A stretch of DNA of 64,000 nucleotides from Tabrizicola sp. (GCA_025458105.1 JALOTD010000052.1:1-64000); one strand, 5' to 3'. Counted from the stretch's first letter, positions 28,581 to 38,206 are shown. Notes: generated from the sequence alone by a model not told the origin. Numbers and translations are program-made.

Positions 28581-29927
28581 ATGTCGATCCCTCAGTCCGG
28601 CGGCGGACCCATCGAAAGCTTCGACCAACTCGCCGCCTATATGGAAGCGGGCTGCAAGCCCAAGGCCGCCTGGCGGATCGGTGCCGAGCACGAGAAATTC
28701 GGCTGGCTGACCGATACGCGCCAGCCGCTGCCCTATGCCGGCCCTCGGTCGATCTCGGCGATCTTTGACGGTCTGGCCTCCCGTTACGGCTGGCAGCCCG
28801 TCCGCGAAGGCGAGAACGTGATCGGACTGGCGCGGGCGGGCGCGAACATCAGCCTGGAACCGGGCGGGCAGTTCGAGCTCTCCGGAGCGCCGCTTGTCTC
28901 GACGCTGGAGGTCGGAGCGGAACTGCAAACCCACCTGGACGAAGTCCGCAGCATCGCCGAGCCGATGGGGGTGCGCTTCATGGGCATCGGGGCCGCGCCG
29001 GGATGGTCGCACGACCAGATGCCAGTGATGCCGAAGGGCCGCTATCGGCTGATGACCGACTACATGGGGCGGGTCGGGACCCACGGCACGCAGATGATGT
29101 ACCGGACCTCGACCGTGCAGGTGAACCTCGACTATTCGTCCGAGGCCGACATGGTCCGGAAACTGCGCGTCGCGCTGGCGCTGCAGCCGGTCGCGACGGC
29201 ACTGTTCGCCTCCAGCCCCTTCTTCGACGGCAAACCCAACGGCCACCGCAGCTGGCGCAGCCGGATCTGGCGGGGGCTGGACGACAGCCGAACGGGCATG
29301 CTGCCCTTTGCCTTCGAAGACGGGATGGGCTTTCAGCGCTATGTCGACTGGGTGCTGGATGTGCCCATGTACTTCGTCTACCGCGACGGGACATATATCA
29401 ACGCCCTGGGCCAGTCGTTCCGCGATTTCCTGAAGGGTCAGCTGCCTGCCCTGCCGGGCGAGAAGCCCACGCTGTCGGACTGGGCCGACCACATGACCAC
29501 CGTCTTCCCCGAGGCGCGGGTGAAGAAATACATCGAGATGCGCGGCGCGGATTGTGGCGATCAGGCCCATATCGCGGCGCTGCCCGCCTTCTGGGTCGGC
29601 CTCATGTACGACCAGACCGCGCTGGATGCCGCGTGGGATCTGGTCAAGGGACTGGACGCCGAGACGCGGGAAGGGCTGCGGGTCGCGGCCTCTGTCTCGG
29701 CCCTTGCGGGCGAGGCGGCGGGCGTGAAGCTGCTGGATCTGGCGCGGGCGGCAGTTGGACTGTCCCATGCGGGCCTGACGGCGCGGGGACTGGGCGAAGA
29801 GGTGCAGTTGCAGCCGTTGGTCGACAGCCTGAAGACCGGAAAGGTGCAGGCCGACCGTTGGCTGGAGCTTTACAACGGCGCCTGGGGTGGTGGCCTGGAC
29901 CCGATCTATGAGGCGGCTTCCCTCTAG
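28581..29927 (+). CDS. gshA: Glutamate-cysteine ligase (plant-type)
   Basis: RIGAEHEKFGW, ISLEPGGQFELSGAPL, TSTVQVNLDY, PNGHRSWRSRIWRGLD, DVPMYFVYRDG. Confidence 0.9.
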   Translation: MSIPQSGGGPIESFDQLAAYMEAGCKPKAAWRIGAEHEKFGWLTDTRQPLPYAGPRSISAIFDGLASRYGWQPVREGENVIGLARAGANISLEPGGQFELSGAPLVSTLEVGAELQTHLDEVRSIAEPMGVRFMGIGAAPGWSHDQMPVMPKGRYRLMTDYMGRVGTHGTQMMYRTSTVQVNLDYSSEADMVRKLRVALALQPVATALFASSPFFDGKPNGHRSWRSRIWRGLDDSRTGMLPFAFEDGMGFQRYVDWVLDVPMYFVYRDGTYINALGQSFRDFLKGQLPALPGEKPTLSDWADHMTTVFPEARVKKYIEMRGADCGDQAHIAALPAFWVGLMYDQTALDAAWDLVKGLDAETREGLRVAASVSALAGEAAGVKLLDLARAAVGLSHAGLTARGLGEEVQLQPLVDSLKTGKVQADRWLELYNGAWGGGLDPIYEAASL

Positions 29928-29936
29928 TTGCGCGAC

Positions 29937-30422
29937 TTATTCGTTGCCTTCACCTTCGGGCATCGCGCCGCCTTCGTCTTCGGACACCGGCCAACCTGCC
30001 CCGGTCAGAGTGCCCGCCGTCCAGATCAGCGCCTGAACGCAGCGATCCGCCCCGGTAGCATTACAGTTGATCCCGTGTTGGGCCAAAAGCAGGACCGGGC
30101 CGTCGAAATCCACCACCTGCCAGCCAAAAGCCATGTGGTCAAAACGCTGGCCCCCGGCCAGGATCGTCAAGGTCGATCCGCCCGTTCCACCCCAGGGGCT
30201 GGCCATGGTCGAACAGTCGATACCGCCCCAGTCGATGATCGTCTCAGGCTCGCCCTCACCGGTCAGTTCCACCGTCTGGACTGCCGTTGGGGCGACGGTG
30301 ATCTGTCCGTTGTCGAACCCCGCGCAAAAGTCGCGCGCCTCAGAGACAACGTCATCCACGGTCCAGCCAAGCACGGGCTGCGGTGCCAGCGCCAGAACGG
30401 CAAGGCCTAGCAAGCGCCTCAT
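29937..30422 (-). CDS. Exported hypothetical protein
   Basis: Signal peptide MRRLLGLAVLALAPQPVLG; 4-nt overlap with plsY stop. Confidence 0.65.
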   Translation of the reverse strand: MRRLLGLAVLALAPQPVLGWTVDDVVSEARDFCAGFDNGQITVAPTAVQTVELTGEGEPETIIDWGGIDCSTMASPWGGTGGSTLTILAGGQRFDHMAFGWQVVDFDGPVLLLAQHGINCNATGADRCVQALIWTAGTLTGAGWPVSEDEGGAMPEGEGNE

Positions 30423-31051
30423 CCGGCGACCTCCGGGTCGGCCTGCTTCTTGCCGCCGATCTTCGGCTCGGTCCCGTTCTTGATCCGCTTCAGATTCTCG
30501 CTGTGACGGATGTAAATCAGGATCGTCAGAAGCACGCAGAGGAAGAGCATCTGTCCGTGCATGAAATAGAACGCCCACATTGCGCTGCTGGCGGCTGCGA
30601 ACAAGGCCGCAACCGACGAGATCCGCGTGACCAAGGCCCCGACCAGCCAGGTCCCGGCAATGCCCAGGCCGACCGGCCAGGCCAGGGCGATCACGATGCC
30701 AAGGAAAGTCGCCACCCCCTTGCCGCCCCTGAACTTCAGCCATACCGGGAAGAGATGGCCCAGAAAGGCCGCCAATCCGGCCAATTGGGCCGCATCCTCG
30801 GCCAAAAGCCAGCGTGCGATCAGGACCGCCACGGCACCCTTGGCCGCATCCAGGATCAATGTCGCGAGTGCCGCCGTCTTGTTCCCCGTCCGCAGCACAT
30901 TGGTCGCACCGATGTTCCCGGACCCGATCTTGCGCAGGTCACCCAGCCCCATTGCGCGGGTGACCACGACCCCGAACGGGATCGAGCCAAGCAGATAGGC
31001 CAGCGCTGCGGTCAGCCAGAGCAGGGTCGGGTCGGTCAGAATCGGCGGCAT
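30419..31051 (-). CDS. plsY: Glycerol-3-phosphate 1-O-acyltransferase PlsY
   Basis: LLGSIPFGVVVTRAMGLGDLRKIGSGNIGATNVLRTG, GHLFPVWLKFRGGKGVAT. Confidence 0.93.
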   Translation of the reverse strand: MPPILTDPTLLWLTAALAYLLGSIPFGVVVTRAMGLGDLRKIGSGNIGATNVLRTGNKTAALATLILDAAKGAVAVLIARWLLAEDAAQLAGLAAFLGHLFPVWLKFRGGKGVATFLGIVIALAWPVGLGIAGTWLVGALVTRISSVAALFAAASSAMWAFYFMHGQMLFLCVLLTILIYIRHSENLKRIKNGTEPKIGGKKQADPEVAG

Positions 31052-31054
31052 CGG

Positions 31055-32329
31055 TCAGGCCTCGGCTGCAAACACCTGCGTCCCGGCGACGTAGGTGGCC
31101 AGCACCTTACCCTCCATCCGCGCGCCGTCAAACGGGGTGTTTTTCGACTTCGACCGCAGGCGGAAGCGGTCCATGAGGAAGGGCGCGTCGGGGTCGAACA
31201 ACACCAGATCGGCGGGCGCTCCGGGTGAGAGGCGGCCTTGCGGAAGGCCAAGGCGATTGGCCGGGTTCAGTGCCATGGCGCGGAAAAGCGCGGGCAGGTC
31301 CAGATGCCCGGCGTGGTACAGGCGCATCGCGGCGGGCAGGAAGGTTTCCAGCGCGACGGCGCCAGGGGCGGCCTCTTCGAAGGGCAGGCGCTTTGATTCC
31401 TCGTCCGCCGGGGTATGCATGGAGCAGATGATGTCGATCGCGCCGTCGGCCACTGCCGCTACGATGGCCAACCGGTCTTGTTCCGACCGCAACGGCGGTG
31501 TCATCTTGAAGAAAGTCCGGTAGTCGCCCACGTCAAACTCGTTCAGCGTCAGGTGGTGGATCGAGGTGCCTGCCGTCACATCCAGCCCCGCCGCCTTGGC
31601 CCGCGCGAGCGCCGGCAGCGATTTCGCTGTAGTAATCTGGTCGGCGTGGTAGCGGACGCCCGTCATCTCCACCAGGGCCAGGTCACGCTCCAGCCCCATC
31701 CGCTCCGCCATGGGCGACACCGCCGGGATGCCGCGAAGCGAGGCGAATTTGCCGCTGGTCGCCGCCGCGCCCGACGACAGGCCCGGGTCCTGCGGATGGC
31801 CCACGACAAGAGTGCCCAGCGATTTCGCATAGGCCATAGCGCGGGTGATCGCCTTGGCTTCGGTCGAGACCTTGAAGACATCAGTGAAGGCGATGGCACC
31901 AGCGTCACGCAGGAACCCAATCTCCGTCATCTCTGCCCCCAAGCGGCCCTTGGTCAGGGCAGCCATGTGGCGGATACGGACGGGCGCTTCGGCCGCGCGG
32001 CGTGTGACGAATTCCAGCGTCTCGGGCGTGTCGATGGCGGGTAAGGTGTCCGGCCGGGCGATGATAGTGGTCACGCCGCCCGCCGCAGCCGCCAGCCCCG
32101 CCGAGCGGAAGCTTTCGCGGTGCCGCTCGCCCGGTTCGCCGATCTTGACGCCCCAGTCGACAATGCCGGGGGCCAAGCACTTGCCGCCGCAGTCGACGAC
32201 GACTGCAGTCTTCGGGGCCTTCTCGTCCCGCGCCAGGATCGCCCCGGCTTTCACCGTCAGGCTGCCCAGTGTGTCAGTTCCGGCCTCGGGGTCGATCAGG
32301 CGGGCGTTTTGGAAATAGAGCGTGGTCAT
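31055..32329 (-). CDS. pyrC: Dihydroorotase
   Basis: CLAPGIVDWGVKIGEPGERHRESFRSAG, TAGTSIHHLTLNEFDVGDY, SKSKNTPFDGARMEG. Confidence 0.92.
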   Translation of the reverse strand: MTTLYFQNARLIDPEAGTDTLGSLTVKAGAILARDEKAPKTAVVVDCGGKCLAPGIVDWGVKIGEPGERHRESFRSAGLAAAAGGVTTIIARPDTLPAIDTPETLEFVTRRAAEAPVRIRHMAALTKGRLGAEMTEIGFLRDAGAIAFTDVFKVSTEAKAITRAMAYAKSLGTLVVGHPQDPGLSSGAAATSGKFASLRGIPAVSPMAERMGLERDLALVEMTGVRYHADQITTAKSLPALARAKAAGLDVTAGTSIHHLTLNEFDVGDYRTFFKMTPPLRSEQDRLAIVAAVADGAIDIICSMHTPADEESKRLPFEEAAPGAVALETFLPAAMRLYHAGHLDLPALFRAMALNPANRLGLPQGRLSPGAPADLVLFDPDAPFLMDRFRLRSKSKNTPFDGARMEGKVLATYVAGTQVFAAEA

Positions 32330-32871
32330 GTCGTCCCTGTCTGGATGCCGCGCATCAGCCGGTAGACCTCGGCGCCGTCCTTGATTCCTTCAAACCCAAT
32401 ACGCGTTGTGGACAGATCGCCGTCCGAGTCCCGTTCGCGTCGGGTGTGGAACCAGAGATTGTCATAGCCCTCACCCCGGACGAGTTCCAGCGCCGTGTCG
32501 GGCTGGATCGGGTAGGCCTCCAAGGTCTGGCGGTGACTGGCTCTCAAGATATAGGCCGTGCGGGTAGTGAGCGCATAGCGCGTCGTGCGGTGCGCGCGGG
32601 CGGCCTCGACCCACTGGTGAAACACAAGCGTGTAGCCAAGAAGCAGGAAGATCAGCCCGATCGCCAAAGTGAAAAGGCCAAGGCCCCATTGGCCCAGCCA
32701 GACCGCGTGTCGCAGCCCGACCCCGGTGCCCGCAAGTCCCAAGACCAGAAATGGCACCCCGAACAGTGAAAGGAAGACCAATCGCCCGCGATCGCGAATA
32801 CCGGGAAGCGGAGCACCTTCCCAGATCAAGCGCTCTCCCTGTTGCAGGACACTATCCCAGCCCTCAACCAT
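32326..32871 (-). CDS. PH-domain-like hypothetical membrane protein
   Basis: 181-aa ORF, TM pair, ATGA overlap with pyrC. Confidence 0.65.
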   Translation of the reverse strand: MVEGWDSVLQQGERLIWEGAPLPGIRDRGRLVFLSLFGVPFLVLGLAGTGVGLRHAVWLGQWGLGLFTLAIGLIFLLLGYTLVFHQWVEAARAHRTTRYALTTRTAYILRASHRQTLEAYPIQPDTALELVRGEGYDNLWFHTRRERDSDGDLSTTRIGFEGIKDGAEVYRLMRGIQTGTT

Positions 32872-33325
32872 TACGGGGCCGTCGCCCGGCTGCGGTCAGA
32901 AGGAGGTAGGATACGGCCGGTGGGTCGGACTGGTGCTTTAGGAGATGGCGGTTCCCGGTCGTGGTGGTGACCTGAACAGCGCCCAGAAAGGGCTGGGCGG
33001 ACTGCAGCTGCGCAAGGACCACCGTCTGCCCGCGAGGACCCAGAAGGCGCCGGTCGGTCAGACGCCAGACCTCAGCCAGCGCCTCGGATTGCAAAAAGGC
33101 AGCCCGGGCGGCAATGGCAAGTGCTGCGCCAACCGGCCCGACTACCGGATACGGGTTCTGCAACCACAGCAGGACCAGACCGGCCCCGATGCCGAGGATC
33201 ACCGCCATGACAAGATGCGCCCGCCAGTAGACCGTCTGGTCCGGGCGAAACTCGGCAACCGGCCTTTCGCCTGGGTCCAGCGGTAAGGGATGGCCCAAAA
33301 TGGGGTCAGGCTCGCTCCGGGCCAT
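32864..33325 (-). CDS. Hypothetical membrane protein
   Basis: 153-aa ORF in the overlapping pyrB-pyrC gene chain. Confidence 0.6.
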   Translation of the reverse strand: MARSEPDPILGHPLPLDPGERPVAEFRPDQTVYWRAHLVMAVILGIGAGLVLLWLQNPYPVVGPVGAALAIAARAAFLQSEALAEVWRLTDRRLLGPRGQTVVLAQLQSAQPFLGAVQVTTTTGNRHLLKHQSDPPAVSYLLLTAAGRRPRNG

Positions 33326-33444
33326 CAGGCGATCCAGACGATCAAGGTGGTGAAAAACGCAAGAAATAGAAGAACGGCAGCGGCCACCATGCCGCCGATG
33401 CGGGCGTCGGACTTCTGAGGCTTCTGGTCTGGGTCGGGGGTCAT
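33325..33444 (-). CDS. Small (39 aa) single-TM protein
   Basis: MTPDPDQKPQKSDARIGGMVAAAVLLFLAFFTTLIVWIA; ATGA overlaps on both sides. Confidence 0.55.
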   Translation of the reverse strand: MTPDPDQKPQKSDARIGGMVAAAVLLFLAFFTTLIVWIA

Positions 33445-33701
33445 GCGTTGGTCCTTCCCTCTAAGTTGCAGATCAGCCGAAAGATCTTCTCACCCTCCGC
33501 GATGATTTCAAAGCGCGCCTTCGAAGGGTGAAGTGTACCATTCACGTCCTGCTTCGGCCGGGAAGGCAAACCGAACGTCGAGGCTCCAGTACCTGTGACG
33601 GGCAGGCTGAAGGCGGCGAAAGACGGCGCGTGCCCCGCGACGGCGAAGGTTCTGGCTCTTGCGCGTTGGTGCAGACCGGGGAGGGGGGGAGATGTCGTCA
33701 T
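33441..33701 (-). CDS. Small hypothetical protein; C-terminus resembles neighbouring PH-like proteins, possibly truncated
   Basis: ATGA overlap at both ends; FEIIAEGEKIFRLICNLEG resembles GFEGIKDGAEVYRLMRGIQ of the 32326-32871 product. Confidence 0.45.
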   Translation of the reverse strand: MTTSPPLPGLHQRARARTFAVAGHAPSFAAFSLPVTGTGASTFGLPSRPKQDVNGTLHPSKARFEIIAEGEKIFRLICNLEGRTNA

Positions 33702-34207
33702 TCCTGGCGTTTTGACCTTGTAGCTTCAATCTTCAAGTCTTTGACAAGTCGCAGGATATGCTCGGTGTCTTCAGGCCGCAGCGGGCCGAATTTGACCGGC
33801 CTTTCCCCGATGCCGGGGAAGGAAAGGTAGTTGCCTTCGCGCTGAATGGTGGCGTGGGCGAGGGGTTGTGTCCGGACGCCCGAAATCGGCCAACCTGTGG
33901 TCGCATGAATTTCCCTTGCGGTGATGGTGTAGCGTTCATGATGAAAGCCGAGCGCGATGCTGATAACGACGCCTCCCGCCGCCGCAGCCATAAAGGCAAG
34001 ACCCAGAAAGAGGGCTTCCATTTTGGAGCGGCTGGGCCTTGTGCAGTCACTTTCCAGAAGCCAGGTTACGCAGCGACCGGTTGCAAGCGCATACCAGTAG
34101 AGCAGGGCGAAAAAGCCCAGGGCCAGAAGCAGAATTGCGGCCCAGACCAGCATCGCAGGCAGTGGCGCAGGCGTGCCCTGCCAAAGCACTGCATCTGCTT
34201 TGGTCAA
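33698..34207 (-). CDS. PH-domain-like hypothetical membrane protein
   Basis: 169-aa ORF, TM segments, ATGA overlap with pyrB stop. Confidence 0.65.
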   Translation of the reverse strand: MTKADAVLWQGTPAPLPAMLVWAAILLLALGFFALLYWYALATGRCVTWLLESDCTRPSRSKMEALFLGLAFMAAAAGGVVISIALGFHHERYTITAREIHATTGWPISGVRTQPLAHATIQREGNYLSFPGIGERPVKFGPLRPEDTEHILRLVKDLKIEATRSKRQE

Positions 34208-35166
34208 GCCATCATCCCCACGATCTTTCGGCCGCGTTCGGCGCGGAGGTTCCGCGCGAGGAGGTCCATGCAGGCCATGCGGACGGCGACGCCCATCTCC
34301 ACCTGGTCCTGGATGACCGAGCGGTTGATGTCGTCGGCGAGGTCGCCGTCGATCTCGACCCCCCGGTTCATCGGGCCGGGATGCATGACGATGGCATCCG
34401 GTGCGGCGTGGGAAAGTTTATCCGCATCAAGGCCATAGCGGTGGTAGTATTCGCGTTCGGAGGGGATGAAGCCACCGTCCATCCGTTCCTTCTGCAGCCG
34501 CAGCATCATCACCACATCCGCGCCCTTCAGGCCTTCGCGCATGTCGTCGAACAGCTCGCAGCCAAAGTCCTCGACGCCGGAGGGCATCAGGGTCGGGGGC
34601 GCGATCAGGCGCAGGCGGTTTTCCATTTTCCCAAGCAAAATCAGGTTACTGCGGGCTACGCGGCTGTGGGCGATGTCGCCGCAGATGGCGATGGTCAGGC
34701 GCTGGAGCCGGCCTTTGGCGCGGCGGATGGTCAGCGCGTCAAGGAGGGCCTGCGTGGGGTGTTCGTGCCGCCCATCGCCTGCGTTCAGGACAGCGCAATC
34801 CACCTTTTGCGCCAGAAGGTTGACGGCTCCGCTTGCTCCATGCCGCACCACCAAGAGATCGGGGTGCATGGCGTTCAAGGTCATCGCGGTGTCGATCAGC
34901 GTCTCGCCCTTCTTCACGGACGAATTTGCGACCGACATGTTCATCACATCGGCCCCAAGCCGCTTGCCCGCCAGTTCAAAGCTGGACTGCGTTCTTGTTG
35001 AATTTTCAAAGAAAAGATTGATTTGCGTCATCCCCGCCAGCACGTCGGACTGCTTGACCGTGCGGCGGTTGAGGTCGACGTAACGCTCGGCAAGGTCGAG
35101 GACGGTGGTGATCTCCAGGGGGCTGAGCTGTTCGATCCCCAGGAGGTGGCGGGCGCGGAAGGCCAT
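34204..35166 (-). CDS. pyrB: Aspartate carbamoyltransferase catalytic subunit
   Basis: [68 protein letters not shown]. Confidence 0.94.
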   Translation of the reverse strand: MAFRARHLLGIEQLSPLEITTVLDLAERYVDLNRRTVKQSDVLAGMTQINLFFENSTRTQSSFELAGKRLGADVMNMSVANSSVKKGETLIDTAMTLNAMHPDLLVVRHGASGAVNLLAQKVDCAVLNAGDGRHEHPTQALLDALTIRRAKGRLQRLTIAICGDIAHSRVARSNLILLGKMENRLRLIAPPTLMPSGVEDFGCELFDDMREGLKGADVVMMLRLQKERMDGGFIPSEREYYHRYGLDADKLSHAAPDAIVMHPGPMNRGVEIDGDLADDINRSVIQDQVEMGVAVRMACMDLLARNLRAERGRKIVGMMA

Positions 35167-35340
35167 GTCTCGTCCCCTTGTCGTTTGACCCTCTATCGCA
35201 AACCGGGCGGGGCGGGGCAAGCGAGGCGCGGGGGGCGTTGCGCGGGGCGGTTAAGGAGGGATGACGGGAAAGGGCGCGCAACGGGCGGGGCGTGCTGGAA
35301 GGCGGGCGGTCAAGTCCTTGCGAACGCTGGGTTAATCGGC

Positions 35341-35405
35341 GTCTCTTGCAGTCCTTTTGCTGTCTTCCTTGCGTCTTCCTTTTGTCTTCCTTCCGTCTCT
35401 ACGCC
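35341..35405. repeat. ~11-nt-period direct repeat array, core GTCTTCCTT
   Basis: Exact GTCTTCCTT at 35362, 35373, 35384; degenerate units at 35341, 35351, 35395. Confidence 0.8.
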
Positions 35406-35462
35406 CTTACGGATCAGGGGCAGTTAACCAAGCTTTGCGAATCGGGACAGGCGGCGCGTCGT

Positions 35463-35511
35463 CGACTTCGTCACTCCTCGCAGGCGGTCCGCCGACGAGG
35501 AGACGAAGTCG
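35463..35511. other. Long intergenic hairpin
   Basis: CGACTTCGT-CA-CTCCTCG / CGAGGAG-ACGAAGTCG (9+7 bp) with an inner GGCG-GTC-CGCC stem. Confidence 0.8.
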
Positions 35512-35534
35512 AACGAGGAGGGTTCGGTCCAGCC

Positions 35535-36047
35535 TCAGGGCGCGCCGGGCAATTCGCTGGCCCAGATGTCGGCGCCGTCCACCGTGTAGGTCATCCAGCG
35601 CTGGTCCTCGCCCACCGGGGCCATGTCGAAGGCAAGAAGCGCATCCATCGTCAGACGAGGGTTCAGGATCGCCTCGGAGCAGGTGCCGAAGCTGTTCGAT
35701 GCCCTGGCCCCGGCGGCTGAGGTCACCACGATGGCCCAGAGCGTCGGGCAGGCATTGCCGCCACCGGCCAGAGTGACCAGCACCAGGTCTTCACCGTTGA
35801 ACTCGGGCCGGGGGATGACGGCCTGGATGGCGACATAGGTGTCGGCCAGCCCGACGGCCGTGCCGTTGAACATCAGCTGCTGGCCCTCGTAGCCGTCTTC
35901 GAACACATAGGGCGCGACCGACAGGGTACCGCCCGCGACCTCGGCACTTTCCAGGTAGGGCGGGTTCGTCAGGTCGAGGGGCAGCGGCGTTTCGGCCAGG
36001 GTCGGCAGGGGCAGGAAGGCAAGGGTCAGGGCGGCCAGGGCGCGCAT
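35535..36047 (-). CDS. Exported hypothetical protein
   Basis: Signal peptide MRALAALTLAFLPLPTLAE, 170 aa. Confidence 0.65.
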   Translation of the reverse strand: MRALAALTLAFLPLPTLAETPLPLDLTNPPYLESAEVAGGTLSVAPYVFEDGYEGQQLMFNGTAVGLADTYVAIQAVIPRPEFNGEDLVLVTLAGGGNACPTLWAIVVTSAAGARASNSFGTCSEAILNPRLTMDALLAFDMAPVGEDQRWMTYTVDGADIWASELPGAP

Positions 36048-36119
36048 GGGGATCTCCGCTTTTGACGGGAGCGTTAGGCTGGGTGTACGGCGCGAGCAAG
36101 GTGGGGTTTCGTGACCCGG

Positions 36120-36791
36120 TCAGGACGGGCAAACGGGCTTGACCTCGCCCGAGCCCCACACGAAGGCACGGGACCGAAAGGACCAGCGCAGCCATTGCCC
36201 GTCCTGCCCCAGCCAAGAGACGGGCTTGGCCACGGTCAGGGCCATGACCGGGCCGGTTGGCGGACCACCGCCAAAGACAAGGCAGCCGCTTGCCGGAGTG
36301 GCATTGGTCAGCGTCGCACCAAATCGCATAGAGTCGAGCGTGACCAGGACCAGCCAGAGGGCAAGGCCCAGGGCCGCGCCGCGCCAAGGTGCGGTTAGCC
36401 TGAACCCAAGCGCGGCGCAAATCAGGCAGGCCGCGACGATGCCGAGGTGGATTGCCAAGGGCTGCGGCGCGCCGGAGAGAACTGTGCCCAGCCAGAGGGC
36501 CAGAAGCCCAGCGGGCAGCGTCATCGCCAGCACGGGGACCGACGCGCTGGCGCAGGAGAGCTGCGGCCGGATCAGAAGGAAGACGGCCAGAGCGCCACAG
36601 ACAAGGCCCAGGCCACGGGCGATTACGGTTCCCAGGACGGGTACATCGTCCAGATAGAAGCGCGCATTTCCGCCGAAGACCAGAAGGTTTGCAAGCGCGA
36701 CGGCGATCAGAAGGGCGGGCCACAGCCGCGGGCGTTGCAGTGCGAGGACGACGGGCACGGTCAAGCATGCCAGCAAGATGACCTCGGTCAT
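36120..36791 (-). CDS. Hypothetical multi-TM membrane protein
   Basis: MTEVILLACLTVPVVLALQ...; multiple TM segments. Confidence 0.6.
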   Translation of the reverse strand: MTEVILLACLTVPVVLALQRPRLWPALLIAVALANLLVFGGNARFYLDDVPVLGTVIARGLGLVCGALAVFLLIRPQLSCASASVPVLAMTLPAGLLALWLGTVLSGAPQPLAIHLGIVAACLICAALGFRLTAPWRGAALGLALWLVLVTLDSMRFGATLTNATPASGCLVFGGGPPTGPVMALTVAKPVSWLGQDGQWLRWSFRSRAFVWGSGEVKPVCPS

Positions 36792-36900
36792 GGGACACTC
36801 TGGGCCGAACCTTTTGCCGCAGCCTTGGTCTGGTGGAGGGTGCCGGTCAAGGCGGCAATCGCGACTGGTCCCCGGCGGGAGCGTTGCGTAGTCTTTGCCC

Positions 36901-37593
36901 ATGGGAATCGCTGCCGACATCGCCGGGGACTGGGAGGCCGCGCTTGCGGCCCTGGAATGGCAGGTCGAGGCGGGTGTCGATGAGGTGATCGGGGACGGCC
37001 CGGTCAACCGGTATGAGTTGGCTGCCGAGGTGAAAAAGGCCCCTGCGGCGGTGCAGCCGGTGGTCGCGGTGGCGGCGGCGGACCCGGTGGCGGTGGCGAA
37101 GGCCGCGGCCCTTGCAGCGGGAACGCTGGAGGAGTTGCGGGCGGCTTTGGCCGGGTTCGAGCAGTGCGAGCTGAAGAAGGGCGCGCGGAACACGGTCTTT
37201 GCGGATGGAAGTTATGGGGCGCGGGTGCTGGTGCTGGGCGAGGCGCCGGGGGCCGATGAGGACCGCGAGGGTCGGCCCTTCGTGGGGCGGGCGGGGCAAT
37301 TGCTGGACAAGATGTTCGCGGCGATCGGGCTGTCACGCACCTCGCCCGACCCTGCGGCAGCGCTGTACATCACCAATGTCATGCCCTGGCGCCCCCCCGG
37401 CAACCGCGACCCGGAGCCTGCGGAAATCGCGATGATGCTGCCCTTCGTTGAACGACACATCGCCTTGATGAACCCGGAGTTCATTGTTGTGATGGGCAAC
37501 ACGCCGCTGTTCGCTCTGACCGGGACCAAGGGCATTTTGCGGGCGCGGGGGAATTGGGTGCAGGCCCTGGGCAAGCCCGTGCTGCCGTGCTGA
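36901..37593 (+). CDS. Uracil-DNA glycosylase (family 4/5-like), C-terminus truncated by an internal deletion
   Basis: VLVLGEAPGADEDREGRPFVGRAGQLLD, ITNVMPWRPPGNRDP, VVMGNTPLFALTGTKGIL; stops at GKPVLPC. Confidence 0.88.
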   Translation: MGIAADIAGDWEAALAALEWQVEAGVDEVIGDGPVNRYELAAEVKKAPAAVQPVVAVAAADPVAVAKAAALAAGTLEELRAALAGFEQCELKKGARNTVFADGSYGARVLVLGEAPGADEDREGRPFVGRAGQLLDKMFAAIGLSRTSPDPAAALYITNVMPWRPPGNRDPEPAEIAMMLPFVERHIALMNPEFIVVMGNTPLFALTGTKGILRARGNWVQALGKPVLPC

Positions 37594-37615
37594 GCCTGCA
37601 GGCGAGGTTAAGGGG

Positions 37616-38206
37616 TTGACGCGGGTCATGGCGTTTTCGGACCTGCATGCCAGGTCGAACCTTGTGCCGGTGCTTCTGGCTGCTGCCGACACTGCGGATC
37701 TGGTGATTGGGGCGGGGGATTTCTGCAACATGCGTCTGGGCCTTGGGCCTGCCATGCATGAGTTGCAGCCGATGGCGGGAAAGGCGGTCTATGTCTGCGG
37801 CAATGCCGAGAGCGTGGCAGAGCTGCAAGCCGCGACGGCAGCGACAGTTCTGCATGGGACGGGCGTCATCAAGGCCGGTCTGTCGCTGTTCGGCCTGGGC
37901 TGTGCCGTGCCGCCCACGCCCTTTGGCAGCTGGTCCTGCGACCTAACGGAAGCCGAGGCGGAAGGCCTGCTGGCAGGAATGGGGGCGGTCGATATCCTGG
38001 TCACGCATGCGCCGCCGAAGGGGGTGGCCGATGTCTCCTCGACCGGTCGATCGCTTGGGTCTGAAGCGATACGGGCGGCTATCGAGACGCTACAGCCCCG
38101 CTATTGCCTCTGCGGTCACATCCATGACAGCTGGGGCAAACGCGGCCGGATCGGTGTGACCGAAGTGATCAACCTGGGGCCGCATCCCGTGCTGCTGGAG
38201 GTCTAG
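37616..38206 (+). CDS. Metallophosphoesterase family protein
   Basis: FSDLHAR, GAGDF, CGNAES, VTHAPPKG, CGHIHDSWG; TTG start. Confidence 0.85.
   Translation: MTRVMAFSDLHARSNLVPVLLAAADTADLVIGAGDFCNMRLGLGPAMHELQPMAGKAVYVCGNAESVAELQAATAATVLHGTGVIKAGLSLFGLGCAVPPTPFGSWSCDLTEAEAEGLLAGMGAVDILVTHAPPKGVADVSSTGRSLGSEAIRAAIETLQPRYCLCGHIHDSWGKRGRIGVTEVINLGPHPVLLEV

Noticed and set aside
35341-35405. CRISPR-like array
   Set aside because: Repeat unit only ~9 nt with ~2-nt spacers; no 20-40-nt repeats, no spacers, no cas genes
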